From Ianthella basta (lineage: Eukaryota > Porifera > Demospongiae > Verongiida > Ianthellidae): a DNA stretch of 64,000 nt. Numbering within the stretch: the stretch's first letter is position 1; every line of letters begins with the position of its first letter. Made by a program: the position numbers and the translations under genes. A model generated the notes under the pieces. It was given only the letters and a program-made list of their open reading frames with translations. It had not been told where the DNA came from and made no database searches. This document shows, piece after piece, positions 50,093 to 64,000 of the stretch. Location of the stretch: the NCBI GenBank assembly GCA_964019415.1, contig OZ025877.1, positions 6,800,141-6,864,140 of the forward strand. The letters are read 5' to 3'.

Positions 50093-53000
50093 ATGGCTGC
50101 TAGCCAGCTGACTGCCGGGATTATTGGTCAGATTCTATATAGATTAGATAGTTAGATAGCGGGCAGCGCTTAATGTACGTTTGGAGCGCATATCCATATT
50201 TTATTGTTTCTTACATGCAGTTATTGGCGACGAGATTTTGAAGGGCCTAGTGCAGGACACGAACTCCGGTTTTCTGTGCAAGCAGCTATGGGAGCTGGGG
50301 ATTAAAGTTGAGCGGGTGGGTGAGTATGTATTTGTGTGCAAATCTGCTCTGTCACTGTTGGTTGAAATGGTTTCATCTAGAAGCCATCCCTGCCCTGACC
50401 TACAGCCGGTGCATTGTGATCTATACCCCACCCCGCCCACCTTTACCTCATCTTTCCCCGCCCACCTTTACCTCATCTTTCCCCGCCCCCTACCCCACCC
50501 CCGCACAGATCTCCACCATTCCCGATGTTATTGATGCCATTGCTACAGAGGTCCGGCTGTTCTCCTCCACCTACGACTTTGTCTTCACCTCAGGAGGCAT
50601 TGGGCCAACACATGATGATGTCACCATTGAAGGTTTGTTCATTGCTGGCGGCAGTGGGCTTCTCCAGTAGCATTTTGATGTGCACACAACAAGTATGTGG
50701 CACATGTTGTACCTTGCACTGAATCATGGTTGAGGCTTATGCTACAGGGTAACAGTATGTACTGGAGTCAGTTGAGTGTGTATTAGTGAACTTTTACAGT
50801 TTTCTGACTGATGAAGCCCTTGTGGTTGAAGCGCCTCATAGCCTCACTGACTCACAAGTTCAACTTGCGCTGTAGTGTGGTAATAGTGTTTGATTGTGGG
50901 AGTCTTTTGACTACCAGCACTTGAGGCACAAAGATTTGCTTTGAGTGCTCACTTCACCTGCATTAACTCTTCCACACAGGAGTGGCACGAGCGTTTGGTG
51001 AAGAACTGGTTCATTGTAGGAAGCTGGAGGAGATGTGGTCCTCTGAAGTTTCCACCGCAGCAGCGAAACTTTCCTTGGCAAAGATGTTGAAGGTTTCTTA
51101 CATACATGGCCTTTTGATGTTATGACCACACTCAAACGTGATGCATAAGTGACATCAAACCCAAGGCCAAAGGCCAGGAGGAAATCTCCTAGCATCACAT
51201 TTCAGTGTGGTATAAATAAGTGCATCAAGTTCAAGTGTGAGATGTAACATGTATTACATTCTGAGTGTCACTTGGTTACCATGGTAACACAATATATTGT
51301 CACCTTTAACACGTGCACTGAGGGCGGCCAGTGCCTGGGTCTGTGGCTGAGAGTGGCACTGGTAGACAGAGCTCTACACCGCCTGGCACTTGTGGTTGTG
51401 TGTACTGTATGTGAGTGGGCTACCCCTTTGTTCACAGCTGCCCAAAACAGCAAGACTGGAGTTTGGCAGTGATTCCAACCGTCTGTTTCCTCTGATCATT
51501 GTGAGGAACGTACACGTTTACCCAGGAGTGCCTCAGTACCTGCAAATGATATTTGATTTGAACAAGGTCAGTGAGTTTGTTCTCAGCACTTGAGTGTGAG
51601 GCTAAGGAGTTTACAATCTTGTCCGTTGCTAGCTACAGAGCTAACCTCCTGTGTGTGCATGCTGTGTGAATAGGGACCACGTTGAGGCTTAAACCAGCAA
51701 ACAGCTGTATACAACACTATACAACACATGACCAGTGTACTGTTATAGCTATAACTGTTGTTTGCTAGCATCCCCTCTTCTGTGTAGTGTATAACCTCTG
51801 TTGCTGGGTATTAAGGGTACAGACTAAAGGTTCATTTATTGGTCTCCTTGGAAGCAGAACTGGTCCCTTGGGGAGCAGTCAATAATGGTCTGTTTGTAAC
51901 AGAACTGGTGTCTTTGGCAGTAGAACTGGTCTCTTCTGTGGTAGTACCGATCTATTTGAGAGCTGTACTGATCTCTTCAGTGGTAGTACCGATCTATTTG
52001 AGAGCTGTACTGATCTCTTCAGTGGTAGTACCGATCTATTTGAGAGCTGTAGTGGTCTCTTCAGTGGTAGTACCGATCTATTTGAGAGTTGTACTGATCT
52101 CTTCAGTGGTAGTACCGATCTATTTGAGAGCTGTACTGGTCTCTTCAGTGGTAGTACCGATCTATTTGAGAGCTGTACTGGTCTCTTGCCATACGCACAG
52201 GGATTGTATCAAGGCAGTGTACACAGGTTTTATCGTACAGTGATCCTTCTCAAGGCGGATGAGCTAGACATGGCTGGAACACTGAGGGAGACACAAGAGA
52301 AGTTCAGTGATCATGTCAGCATTGGCTCATACCCTGTGCTAAATAACACGTGAGCGGTCCTACAGTGTGTGTGTGTGCATGCGTGTGTGCGTGCATGTGC
52401 AAGTGTAAATGTCTAATCTTCTGCTTTCTTCTCTGCAGCAAGTTCTCTCTCAAAGTGACAGTTGAGTCCACCTGCAAGAATAAAGTGGATCAGGTAAGAC
52501 TAATGTCTGCAGTTTAGACTTGGTGCGAAGTACAGGTAGCCTTGCAGTAGTAAGTACCCCTCTCTCCTCATGCAGTCTTTATGCTAGGCCCCTATTACCT
52601 ACTTTAAGAGCCCCCTCCCTCTTATTACACCCAACCCTCTCTTCACATACACAGGCATGCTCCCATCTACGCTCTCTACTGGATAACAAGGACAGTGTGG
52701 TGCAGGTTCGGCTCAGCCGCAGCCACTCACACTCATCTGGTTCATTGGATGAGTCAGCTGAGGATGTCAGCAGGTGAACATATCATGCCTGAATGTGTGC
52801 ATGGACTGCTATTTCTGTGTATGTATGTACGTATGTATGCATGTATGTATGCATGTACGTATGTATATATGTATGTGTGTGTGTGTATGTTGTGTGCATA
52901 TGTGTGCATATGTTTGTATGTGTATGTTTGTACACATCAGTGTGTGTGTAGTTGGCACATGTAACTGTCATCTTGGTGAGTCTATTTCTATTTCCCTATC

Positions 53001-54288
53001 CCTTATGTTGTATCAGCCATTTGTGTGTGTGTGAATCACTTGATTGGTTCCTCTCATCCTTTCTACACCTTTGCCTCCGTACAAACACAGTTAACCACTT
53101 GCATGTACAGCCCTCTCCTAGTCTTCCCTGCATTCATTCCACCATCCTTCCAGGCCCGCCTTGAAGTGGATACTGAATGACAAGGCTTCGTCTTGCGAGG
53201 AAGGCCTTGTTCACCAGCTCCTCACCACTGCAGCCACAATGGAGGAGGTCTTGAAGAGATACCAGCCCAAAGAGATATGTCTTGCCTTCAACGGTGGAAA
53301 GGATTGCACCGTTCTGCTGGACCTGTTCTGTGCTGTTTGGTCCAGGTACGAAGGAATGTCGAACCTGTCTATAGTGGTCACTGTATAATGCAGCCACCTC
53401 TCTAAAGCAGCCAGCCTCCCTGGCCCAAGCAATGTACAGTTGAACCTGTCTATAGTGGTCACTGTATAATGCAGCCACCTCTCTAAAGCAGCCAGGCTAA
53501 GAGGTCCGCTAGGTGACAGTACACTGTAATACTCTTATTGCACTGTATTCAGATATTATTCAATGGTTTGAGCAGTACTGTATCTGTGAAAACTGTATAC
53601 AACTTATTGCACTGTGTTGTGTTTGATTGCACACAGGAATGCTTCCACAAAGGACAAGAAGATTAAAGCCCTCTATGTTGCCTCTTCCAATCCTTTCAAA
53701 GAAGTGGAGGAGTTCATAGCAAGCTCAGTGTCCAGGTACAACCTGGAGTTGATCAGGATTAGTGGAGAGATCAGAGTGGCTCTTTCCCAGCTCAAAGAGG
53801 TGAGGGGTCAAGTGCTCAAATAGCAGTCACAGTACTGTAAAGTGTGCTCCACTCTCTGAGTGTCAGCTGGTGTTCTAGGGTGCTGTACAGTCACACCAAA
53901 TGGTAGAGTGGTACGTATTTGCCTCATCCCCAGGCTGTCTGCGATAATAATCCCCCGCAATTAATGCAAAGGGCCTGGGGACGAGGCTACATATGTACGT
54001 ATATGCTGTACATGTGAGTGTTCGTGTCTAGTAAAGAGGCAGTCTCACACGATCAGCCATTTTTCCACTGCTTCCATCATTGTGCAGCACTTCAGCTGTG
54101 TATGCTGAGCTCTTGATATCACTGTTCTGCCTTTCTCCTCTGCTGTCTTCCCCAGTTGGACCCTTCAGTGAAGACCATTCTAATGGGCACTAGGTACACG
54201 GACCCGTTCTCTGATACCCTCAGCACCTTCTGCCCCACTGACTCATCTTGGCCGGAGTACATGAGAGTGCTCCCACTGTTGGTGTGTT

Positions 54289-54338
<50 letters not shown>

Positions 54339-54857
54339 CGTGCGTGTGTGTGGAGATGAGTGTGTATAGTATGTGGGTATATGCAGACACAAACATACCA
54401 GCTGCTTGCTGTTGGAGTGGTCGAGGGTACATATCTACTCACTTCCCTTCCTCCACCTATACTCCAGGAGTGGTCGTACTCTAATGTGTGGTGCTACCTG
54501 AAGCTGATGCAAGTTCCATACTGTGTTCTCTACGACCGTGGGTAAGTGGCTCACACCTCACCAATGATTCAGAATCTTATAATTATCTTATATTATAATT
54601 AATTGGGTGGGGTGGTGGGGGGACTCTCTTGCCCTGTCACCATAGTGACTACAACGTGCTCCCATCCTCTCAGATATACTTCCTTGGGCAGTACCTCTGA
54701 CACTACTCCCAACCCTGCTTTGAGGCAGAGTACTCCTGCCACCAAGGGGAGGTCAGAAGATGTGGCTGATGGTCACGCCCACTCTATCAATGCAGGGGCT
54801 TACCTGCCAGCATACATGCTGACAGATGACACACTAGAGCGTGCGGGAAGAAACTGA
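50093..54857 (+). CDS. FLAD1: FAD synthase (molybdopterin-binding + PAPS-reductase domains)
   Basis: Thirteen exons are recognised: 50093-50126, 50221-50315, 50509-50632, 50980-51092, 51438-51566, 52227-52349, 52439-52493, 52655-52773, 53154-53345, 53637-53799, 54156-54281, 54468-54541 and 54674-54857. They give about 510 aa. FAD synthase adenylates FMN with ATP to make FAD. The N-terminal molybdopterin-binding-type domain has [43 protein letters not shown] and [16 protein letters not shown]. The C-terminal PAPS-reductase-like synthase domain has [15 protein letters not shown], the nucleotide loop, then [17 protein letters not shown] and [16 protein letters not shown]. Exon 5 ends in phase 0 and exon 6 needs phase 2, so one micro-exon (length 2 modulo 3, about ten residues) is missing from my model in the minisatellite-filled intron 51567-52226. 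The exon 1-2 splice restores the family's IVIGDEIL exactly. Confidence 0.93.
51935..52190 (+). repeat. 42-bp minisatellite, ~6 copies, open in one frame
   Basis: Unit CAGTGGTAGTACCGATCTAT then TTGAGAGCTGTACTGGTCTCTT. The length is 42 = 14 codons, so one frame stays open through all copies ([14 protein letters not shown] repeated). It lies inside FLAD1 intron 5. Confidence 0.92.
53368..53498 (+). mobile_element. MITE family A, 5' part duplicated in tandem
   Basis: GAACCTGTCTATAGTGGTCA, CTGTATAATGCAGCCACCTC and TCTAAAGCAGCCAGCC occur twice in direct order. No right terminal repeat is present. In FLAD1 intron 9. Confidence 0.7.
54282..54352 (+). repeat. (TG)n tract starting at FLAD1 exon 11 donor
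   Basis: TTG|GTGTGTTGGTGTGTGTG runs straight from the donor into about 60 bases of TG repeat. Confidence 0.94.
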
Positions 54858-55718
54858 TTAATGATCAGTTTAATTAATTCAGACTTCAATCTTGCTATTG
54901 TAGCTTATCTATGTATTTGCTATAATTATCTATTTTCATTGCACCTACAGTATAATATTATATGCTCTGATCATTCGATCATGTATGCATCCTCTGATTG
55001 AGATAAGTTATCTTGTTAATTTAATGTGCACGATCTAGGTCAGTGCACAGTAACACTGGTAAGCGTTAAGTTTAGTCCCACTACATGCACTGCATTATGT
55101 CATATCAATGCATCGGCTGCCACTACTAGCACGTGTACATGCGCATACACATGCAGTACAATATAAACATGCAACCAGCTAAAAGATCATACTGTAGCTA
55201 TGCAAATACACAGTTTCAGTAGAATGGTGCATATGTTGGCCCAGGACCACTGTAACTTGCACTGGTGGTCTTTTTCTATGACTAACTAGCACAGATACTC
55301 TACTGGCACAGGTGGTGGTGGCTGTGATATTGTAACTTGCACTGGTGGTCTTTTTCTATGACTAACTAGCACAGATACTCTACTGGCCGGCACAGGTGGT
55401 GGTGGCTGTGATATTGTAACTTGCACTGGTGGTATATATCTTATATAGTGACAGTGCTGCTTATACTTACATACGTACTTTATGCAAATGCCCCTTGCCT
55501 AGATCTAGAATTTTTGCATTCTTGCTTTAACAAACATCTGGATCCACTAACTCATCACGAAATGTGTTAAAACATTGTCCCCCAAATATTGTGTGCAAGT
55601 GGTACCATGTCAGATCTTATTCTCATGGCTAAATTGCATGGATGTGCCAATTTCACATGCAACATAATTAACTTCATAACTCAAGCTAGCAGAAAATGTA
55701 TAAATTCCTATGAATTAA
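54858..55718. other. intergenic, convergent FLAD1/PDE12 3' ends
   Basis: AT-rich and without exons. It contains the tandem repeat at 55250-55440. Confidence 0.6.
55250..55440 (+). repeat. ~83-bp tandem repeat, 2.2 copies
   Basis: TGTAACTTGCACTGGTGGTC starts at about 55251, 55332 and 55417. The first two units continue identically through CTTTTTCTATGACTAACTAG and GGTGGTGGTGGCTGTGATAT; the second has an extra CCGG. Confidence 0.93.
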
Positions 55719-58165
<2,447 letters not shown>

Positions 58166-58395
58166 CTTTCCTCATGCTTTGGGACCGATAATCGGTCGGG
58201 CACCTGCTCAGCTGCACCCTAACCTTGCTACAACCTCTATCTATGCTACAACAGCTTTTCACTGCAATTTAAACTTTACTTGAAAAAGGCGCTGAATCAG
58301 CCATATTGGGTCATGATTGTGCAATGGATGTCGTCATGTGCATGTACCTATTTATAGACCGAAGCACGAAAATGGCGACACACAAAATAAAAAAG

Positions 58396-59165
58396 TTATC
58401 TTCTCGGCCTCTCTGACCGCGCAGTCGCCGTGGGTGGAGGAGGAGGCCCTCTCTCAGCAAGTTCAGCAATGTAGTCCATCAGGATATCCTCCCTTTCATC
58501 CTCCACACAATCAAGTACAAGGAAACGCTTGTCATTCTGTGAAACAAGAAGCAATCAAACTCATTGCCCAGGAACAACTTATACAGACAGTTCATAACAT
58601 GCACTGTACATAAGATGCTAGAAAGAAAACTGCCATCCTGCTTAACCATCACATTACCATTGGCCAATGGCAGTTGATACACTTGAGTGTCTGTTCAATG
58701 CATACATAGTTAGCTACAGGCCAGGGAATACTCCACAAATCCTCTCAATGCTCTCACTGTCATAAGTGCATGTAAAAGGAATTTTCTCAACAGAACTACC
58801 TTACTGAACACACAAGTAACGTTACATTTTGGAATGGCTATGGCAACGTCACCCGTGCTTGAAACACATACAAACCATGCTACTGTGTTGCCATGGTGAC
58901 TGTGTGTCTTACTTTCAGGACTTCTATGACATCTTTGAAATGCTTATCTGATTCTTTCATCATCTTCTGTGAGGTGTGCGTTATCATCCGGACCTCCTTC
59001 AGTAGCTGCTTAAACTCCTTCTTTGCATTGATCATCTTCTCTGACATATACGAGTCATACTCCTCCTCCCTCTCCTTTAGTGAGGAGAGAGAACATGCAA
59101 CACAAGAGGTGTGGGCAAGTAGAGCCACACAGAAGGAGGCTGGTTAACATTCACTCTGCTCACGT

Positions 59166-59264
<99 letters not shown>

Positions 59265-60902
59265 AGTAAAATACCTGGTCATTCTCTCCGAACTTCTCAT
59301 ATCTCGGGTCAACTTTGATCAGTTTCCGGGCTTTCTTCCAAGACAAGGTGAGACTTATCTGAGAAATATGTTTAGAGGAACAATAATTATCATCCTACAT
59401 AGTTCAGTGTTGGGTTTTCCATATCCACAGAACACACACACACACACACATGCTTTCCTTGAACTAGGTTCACAACATCTTTTGGTCACGATGAAGAAGA
59501 AGCACACACACACATACCTGTAATGTTTCATCCAGGAGCTTTCTAAATGCCATCCTTTTCTTCTCATTCATGACCTTTATGTGGTTTTGGAACATGGTCT
59601 CTTGCTCGGTGGACTCCAGTGATTCCGACACCATCTCCCATCGAACATCACGCTTCAAGGCCTTCTTAGCATCATGCCATGGCATATCTGGCTTCTTCAC
59701 CTGGAGCACAAAAGGTGGGACACAAACAGGACAACAAACATAACAACAAGCGTGACAATAAGTAAGACAACAAACATGACAACAAACATGACAATAAGCA
59801 GAACAATAAGCAAGACACAAACAGGACAACAAACATGACAACAAGTAAGACAACAAACATGACAACAAACATGACAACAGGCTGGACAGGCAGTACATGA
59901 TAGCACTCTAAGACAACAACAAAAGGTACATTGTAACTATGTGAATGCGATTCAACAGTGTAAAGAAACAGGCCAAACTATTACGTCTCAAAACTGGGAT
60001 GCATACATCGGTCAAACTACGCTAATCTGACAGTGCCAGTCACTGGTGGTGTGTCACCCTCAGACAGCCCCCCCCCCCCCCCCCAAGCCATACCACGTCA
60101 ACCAGCATGGCGTTGAAGAGCTGCGATGCCTCTGTCTTTCTGAGAATGTCCCTCTCCTTGTCCCACTCCTTCTCCTGCCGTGTCCGACTCATCTGCACCT
60201 CACGCTCACGTTCCCTCAAGCTGGCCTGAGCCCTGTCATCCCTGTCACCTCTGTCACTCCTGTCACCTCTGTCACTCCTGTCAACGTCGGCTTCCTACAC
60301 GCCAGCACAAGAGACTACAGGTCATACCAGTCTAATGTATCCCAGACTGCTAGTCCTACCTCCATAATTATATGCTGACGTCATTGCTTGGCAGGAATAG
60401 CGGTCTGGGTTATGCAAGACTAGGTCACACAGTATAGGACTGCAGTATCAACCAGCTAGCACAGATCACCTCCTACCCTCACCATCCCCTCTCTACCACA
60501 TTGTGGGCGCTACAGGTGACCCACTAGTCTGTCCGGCTAGACAATTGTGTTTTCACACAACTATAGTACCCTTACTTCAAGTTACATGAAATGTGAAAGA
60601 ATTATGTATTCTAGTTTGATAAAGTAGTGTTGACAAACTCCTTCATTCTCTCACCCGCTGTTTGTCAACCTGCTCCAAGTATTGCTTGAAGAGATCTTCC
60701 CTCTGGCTTGAATGCTCAACTGTTTTGTAGCGAGGGTCCTTACGGAAGGAGCTCTTCACTGACTTCCACACAATGCCAGGAGTGAGGGAGCTGTCCTCAG
60801 AAAGCATAGCAAAAAAGTCCTCCTTAACCTGGATGTGCATGCGTAAGCAAAAGGAAGTGGGTGCACTGAGAGTGCATGCATACATGGGCGCACACACGCA
60901 CA

Positions 60903-60981
<79 letters not shown>

Positions 60982-62895
60982 GCACACACAGTCCCACCAT
61001 CCATTACACTCAGAGCTACTACACAGACCCATCCACATGTGCCTGTTATGGTATGTATACTATTAGCTAGTCTTGCATAGCCGACCGTTTCTCCCTCCAT
61101 TTTACTTGACGATGTCAAGCAGGAGGTTAATGAAAAAATACTGCAGCTTCATTTAAAAGGCCGCATGATCAACCTGAGAGTCTTTACCAAATCACCGAGG
61201 AGTCATATGCATCTACAGCAGTCGGCCAGTCCCTGTTCACCTTCTCCTCCTTGCTCTTTGCTGCTTTCTCCGCCTCCTTCTTGCTCCTCTTCATCTCCTG
61301 AATGTACTCCACAAACAACGCCTCTCTTTCCTTCATCCGCTCCACTGCCTTGAACCGTTCGTCGCGGATGTACTTGGACGAAGAGAACTCCACAAAGGTG
61401 GACCTAACAATGGAATAGTCAGTACAGTGCATTTATACATTTACATCACAAACTGGAATACACAAAAATGTACACACACATACACAGTATACTCGTGCAC
61501 AAGCACTTGTGCATACAGTACATATACACTATGCAATTATCAGTATAAAATCAAATGCACACACACACACATACAGGCATACCAGTACCCGACAGCTTTT
61601 ACACTATAGCTTACTTTTGAGTGAGCTTCGCCTCTTCCAAGAGCTTTCTGAAGCCCTCCTTCACTTCCTTTAGCTTGCTCTTCTTCTCCCTCCGCTCCTC
61701 GTCAGCTCGATCTCGAATGAAATCCTCAAACGCAGCCCGGCGCTCCTTTGTGCTCAGTAACATGTAACGCTTGTCGAAGCAGAACTTGGGCAGTTCCTTG
61801 TCCCAAGTGGAGAACGCCGACACCTATACGAGAACAGGGCAGAAGGGTGTCATAACCTGTCATTGTGACGTCACATGTACTGGAAGTGTTACATGTCACA
61901 CACAGCGTGGGGTAAAGAGTGACCAGTGAATAGTGGACTCAACAGCTCTGGTAATCCTCCTCTCCTACCTCTCCTATCTCTCCTACCATGCACATAAGAT
62001 GTACTGTACTCTACCACTGTACACATTTTACAGTAGTACAGTGTAACCCGTCTAAGACAGCTACCTGTGGGCCAGTTCTAACTAACCTTTATAGAGAGGT
62101 GGCTACTCTACAGAGGTAAATTGCAATGTCTTAGTGCTATTTGGGGCCAGGAGGCTGGCTGTTATAGAGAGGTGGCTGACTAACACATTAATCATCTTAG
62201 ACAGGGTCCACTGTAGTACCAAGGAAGATGGCCACTTGACCTCCAACACAGCTCCTTTCCATTGAACTTAACATACTTGCAAATCCTTAATCTACAAACA
62301 AGGCACACCTACATACGCACATCCCCACACTGTACCTGTCAACCCTCAAACATTTCTCACACCATCCTCTGCCTCCCTCCCTCCCTCCCGTCTACTAATG
62401 TGCCAACCATCAAACCCCCTCCTCACTCCTCTCTCCAATAGCATCTCCTTGAACTCGCTCTGGCGCGCCTCCAGTGGAAGAGAAGCTCTCCTTTGAGCAA
62501 TCTTTCCTTCCCCAGCCTTGACAGTGCCAGCTCCACCCCCGCTGCTGGGGGCAACCTGCTCCCCTCCCTCCACAACACGGACCCCCTCGAGGGTCACCTC
62601 ATCCTGTGTGTTCATACTTGTATCTTCCTCTTCTTCCTCCTCAAGCCTACAAAACAACAAACATTGGACAAACAATCACTCTCTTTCTTACTACAACACT
62701 CCAAACACCCACTAATCCATACTGAATGGGACTACAATTCCTATTCCAATTTCTCAGTTTCTTGATCTCAAGTATGCAGGACATATACCACATGTACCAT
62801 AACACACCACATACACTTACTGTATGCATACACACACGCACACAAGCACATGCAGTATTGCACACACACGCACATGCACGCATGCACATGCATGC

Positions 62896-62979
<84 letters not shown>

Positions 62980-63297
62980 ATGCATGCTCATCAAGTAGAC
63001 CCTCTCCCTCCCTTACCTTGGCCTCTTTGCCAGCAGGCCTTCTCTATCCTCCTCAGCCTTCAATCCGGGCCCATCCATCCGCCGCTTGCCAGGAGGAGCT
63101 GCCAGGAGCACCTTGAGGATCTGGAGGTGCTGGATGTCCTCTGGGATGGTCCAGGTGGACTCCCTCGTGGTGGCGTTGAAGAAGAAGTAGCGCTGGTCAC
63201 TGGTCCACACCACGGACCATGGAGTGCCACTGACGGGTTGAGTGGCTATCGGACGAGGACCACTTGCCTCCACCTTTTCAACCTCTGCAGCCACAGC
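58396..63297 (-). CDS. TCERG1: TCERG1 (CA150), C-terminal part with WW and six FF domains
   Basis: Ten exons are visible: 63297-63017, 62646-62427, 61823-61615, 61403-61241, 60828-60655, 60294-60094, 59700-59518, 59358-59275, 59074-58913 and 58536-58396. They encode about 605 aa in one frame; the first begins after an acceptor, so the gene is cut by the right edge or by a long intron there. TCERG1 couples RNA polymerase II elongation to splicing through WW (SF1, Pro-rich) and FF (phospho-CTD) contacts. The WW is PWSVVWTSDQRYFFFNATTR. The FF domains are recognised by EFKEMLLERGVSAFSTWDKE, GFRKLLEEAKL, DFFAMLSED, LFNAMLVDVVKKPDMPW, AFRKLLDETLQISLTLSW and EFKQLLKEVRMITHTS. The C-terminal end RGPPPPPTATARSER is the family's. 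Exon 6 starts with an in-frame RSDRGD repeat, and its donor is followed by a G run. Confidence 0.94.
59164..59263 (-). repeat. (CA)n tract after TCERG1 exon 8 donor
   Basis: It starts 11 nt inside the intron in gene direction, TG on the coding strand, about 100 bases. Confidence 0.97.
59715..59885 (-). repeat. ACAACAAACATG-type minisatellite
   Basis: Imperfect repeats of about 9-18 bp (GACAACAAACAT, GACAATAAGCAA, GACAACAAGTAA) just upstream of the TCERG1 exon 7 acceptor; on the coding strand this is a T/G/C-rich tract. Confidence 0.8.
60069..60084. repeat. poly-C run beside a splice donor
   Basis: A run of about 16 C on plus, i.e. G on the TCERG1 coding strand. It starts 9 nt after the exon 6 donor (GTATGGCTTG then Gs). 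Confidence 0.9.
60893..60985 (-). repeat. (CA)n tract in TCERG1 intron 4
   Basis: About 90 bases of CA on plus (TG on the coding strand), about 65 nt before the exon 5 acceptor. Confidence 0.96.
62039..62213 (-). mobile_element. MITE family A, copy in inverse orientation
   Basis: CAGTGTAACCCGTCTAAGAC at the left and CTTAGACAGGGTCCACTG at the right are the terminal repeats. The interior (TGCTATTTGGGGCCAGGAGG) is the reverse of copy 1. In TCERG1 intron 2. Confidence 0.75.
62898..62978 (-). repeat. (CA)n tract after TCERG1 WW-exon donor
   Basis: It begins about 38 nt inside the intron in gene direction, TG on the coding strand. Confidence 0.96.
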
Positions 63298-63592
63298 CTG
63301 AGGGAACGATAATAAAAAGGATCAAGGATGATTTGCTTTCAGTGCCTTAACTATTTTAGCATGCAAAACAGTCTTGCACAGTAGGATATACGTACACTCA
63401 AAAGACTGTCCATAGCTACTGTAACTACACCTTACAATAAATGTACAGCACACCCTGAGATTTACAGTACAAGTTTGCCATTTCCTCTGAAGCTTGCTTA
63501 AGCAAAAGAGTAAGAGTACAGTCATTAGTGGCAACCATTTTGGTACTGTTCCAATGGCAAAGGCCACACTTCCTCTAGAAAAAGCACTAAGA

Positions 63593-63655
63593 CATCAGTC
63601 GGGCTACACGAGGCTACTGTTACAGTAACAGTAGCCTTGCGTAGCCCGACTGATA
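63593..63655. mobile_element. palindromic element ATCAGTCGGGCTAC...
   Basis: ATCAGTCGGGCTACACGAGG and CTTGCGTAGCCCGACTGATA are inverse copies around a TGTTACAGTAACA core. The ends resemble family D (GCGTAGCC). The rest of 63298-64000 shows no further exon; a partial relative (GCTAGTCTGGCGCGCTAGCC) begins at 63969. Confidence 0.7.
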
Positions 63656-64000
63656 TCTAGAAAGTGGCCTGGCTACACCAGGCTAGAGTAATAGGTGCAG
63701 GTTCTGTATTAACCCCCACCTACAGTTGTCATGACAACAAGTACAGCTAGCTTGTGTATGCAGACGACATAACCTGTCCAGCATATATATGTACTGAATG
63801 AGCACCATATACACAAGTATGCAATATTTCTGAGGCAATAACATACTGTTCAGTTCTCATAATTATTACCATGCATGCAATATAAACTAGGTTTTCTACT
63901 AGCCACTTGCTAACATTGTACATTTTACTCGGCTTCATGCCTATCGCAAGCCAGCAAGTCAGTCAATTGCTAGTCTGGCGCGCTAGCCCCAACTTCCTGC

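Noticed and set aside
51839..52243. A 134-aa repetitive protein ([14 protein letters not shown] repeats) as an independent gene
   Set aside because: It lies in a FLAD1 intron and is explained by a 42-bp minisatellite. It has no promoter, homologue or splice support; kept only as a finding.
52783..52971. His/Thr- or Tyr/Met-rich frames from TATGTATG repeats
   Set aside because: Simple repeat in a FLAD1 intron between supported exons 8 and 9.

Overview
This 64-kb window is nuclear DNA of an animal or close holozoan relative. The genes have short GT-AG introns, the proteins match metazoan families (DHX15, NOG1/GTPBP4, TCERG1, PDE12, FLAD1, PSTK, EFCAB10, TEX36, SMIM8, a BTB-Kelch protein, a RasGEF), and intergenic gaps are small. 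Long (TG)n/(CA)n tracts and short inverted-repeat elements are everywhere. The overall style (compact, intron-rich, a bacterial-type polyketide/fatty-acyl gene beside conserved animal genes) would fit a sponge or another early-branching animal. That is inference; no species marker was seen.

Layout. 0.4-1.8 kb: 5' part of an unknown minus-strand gene. 2.2-3.5 kb: a two-exon SMIM8 homologue (81 aa) divergent from a single-exon TMEM53/DUF829 gene, with a perfect 44-bp palindrome between them. 3.8-13.0 kb: intronless NOG1/GTPBP4 head-to-head with 15-exon DHX15, 96 bp between start codons. 13.6-15.0 kb: TEX36 and EFCAB10 homologues head-to-head with 38 bp between start codons and an RFX X-box in the gap. 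15.5-16.3 kb: 3' part of an unknown minus gene. 16.5-23.7 kb: a three-exon gene for a 1,720-aa protein with fatty-acyl-AMP ligase, carrier, ketosynthase, decayed acyltransferase-like and carrier-like segments, ending in a NUP98-type autopeptidase domain. 24.4-26.2 kb: PSTK (selenocysteine pathway). 26.8-28.6 kb: BTB-Kelch protein. 30.5-35.9 kb: leucine-rich-repeat protein, 8 exons. 37.3-49.8 kb: a 30-exon gene for a 1,330-aa RA-helical-REM-RasGEF protein. 50.1-54.9 kb: FLAD1 (FAD synthase), head-to-head with the RasGEF gene. 55.7-58.2 kb: PDE12. 58.4-63.3 kb: C-terminal part of TCERG1 (one WW and six FF domains); its 5' exons lie beyond the right edge.

The outstanding object is the 16.5-23.7 kb gene. 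Its last 140 residues align along their whole length with the NUP98 autoproteolytic domain, and the reading frame stops at the residue where NUP98 cuts itself, with the catalytic His-Phe-Ser replaced by Gly-Phe-stop. I know of no described protein that joins a polyketide/fatty-acid assembly line to a nucleoporin domain. Other notable signals are (TG)n tracts placed just inside introns with TG almost always on the coding strand, a minisatellite made of about twelve copies of a 5' splice site, and foldback elements carrying a CTGANGA...GAAAC core like that of hammerhead ribozymes.

Exon borders were set by reading frame, splice consensus and remembered family conservation; no transcript data were available.
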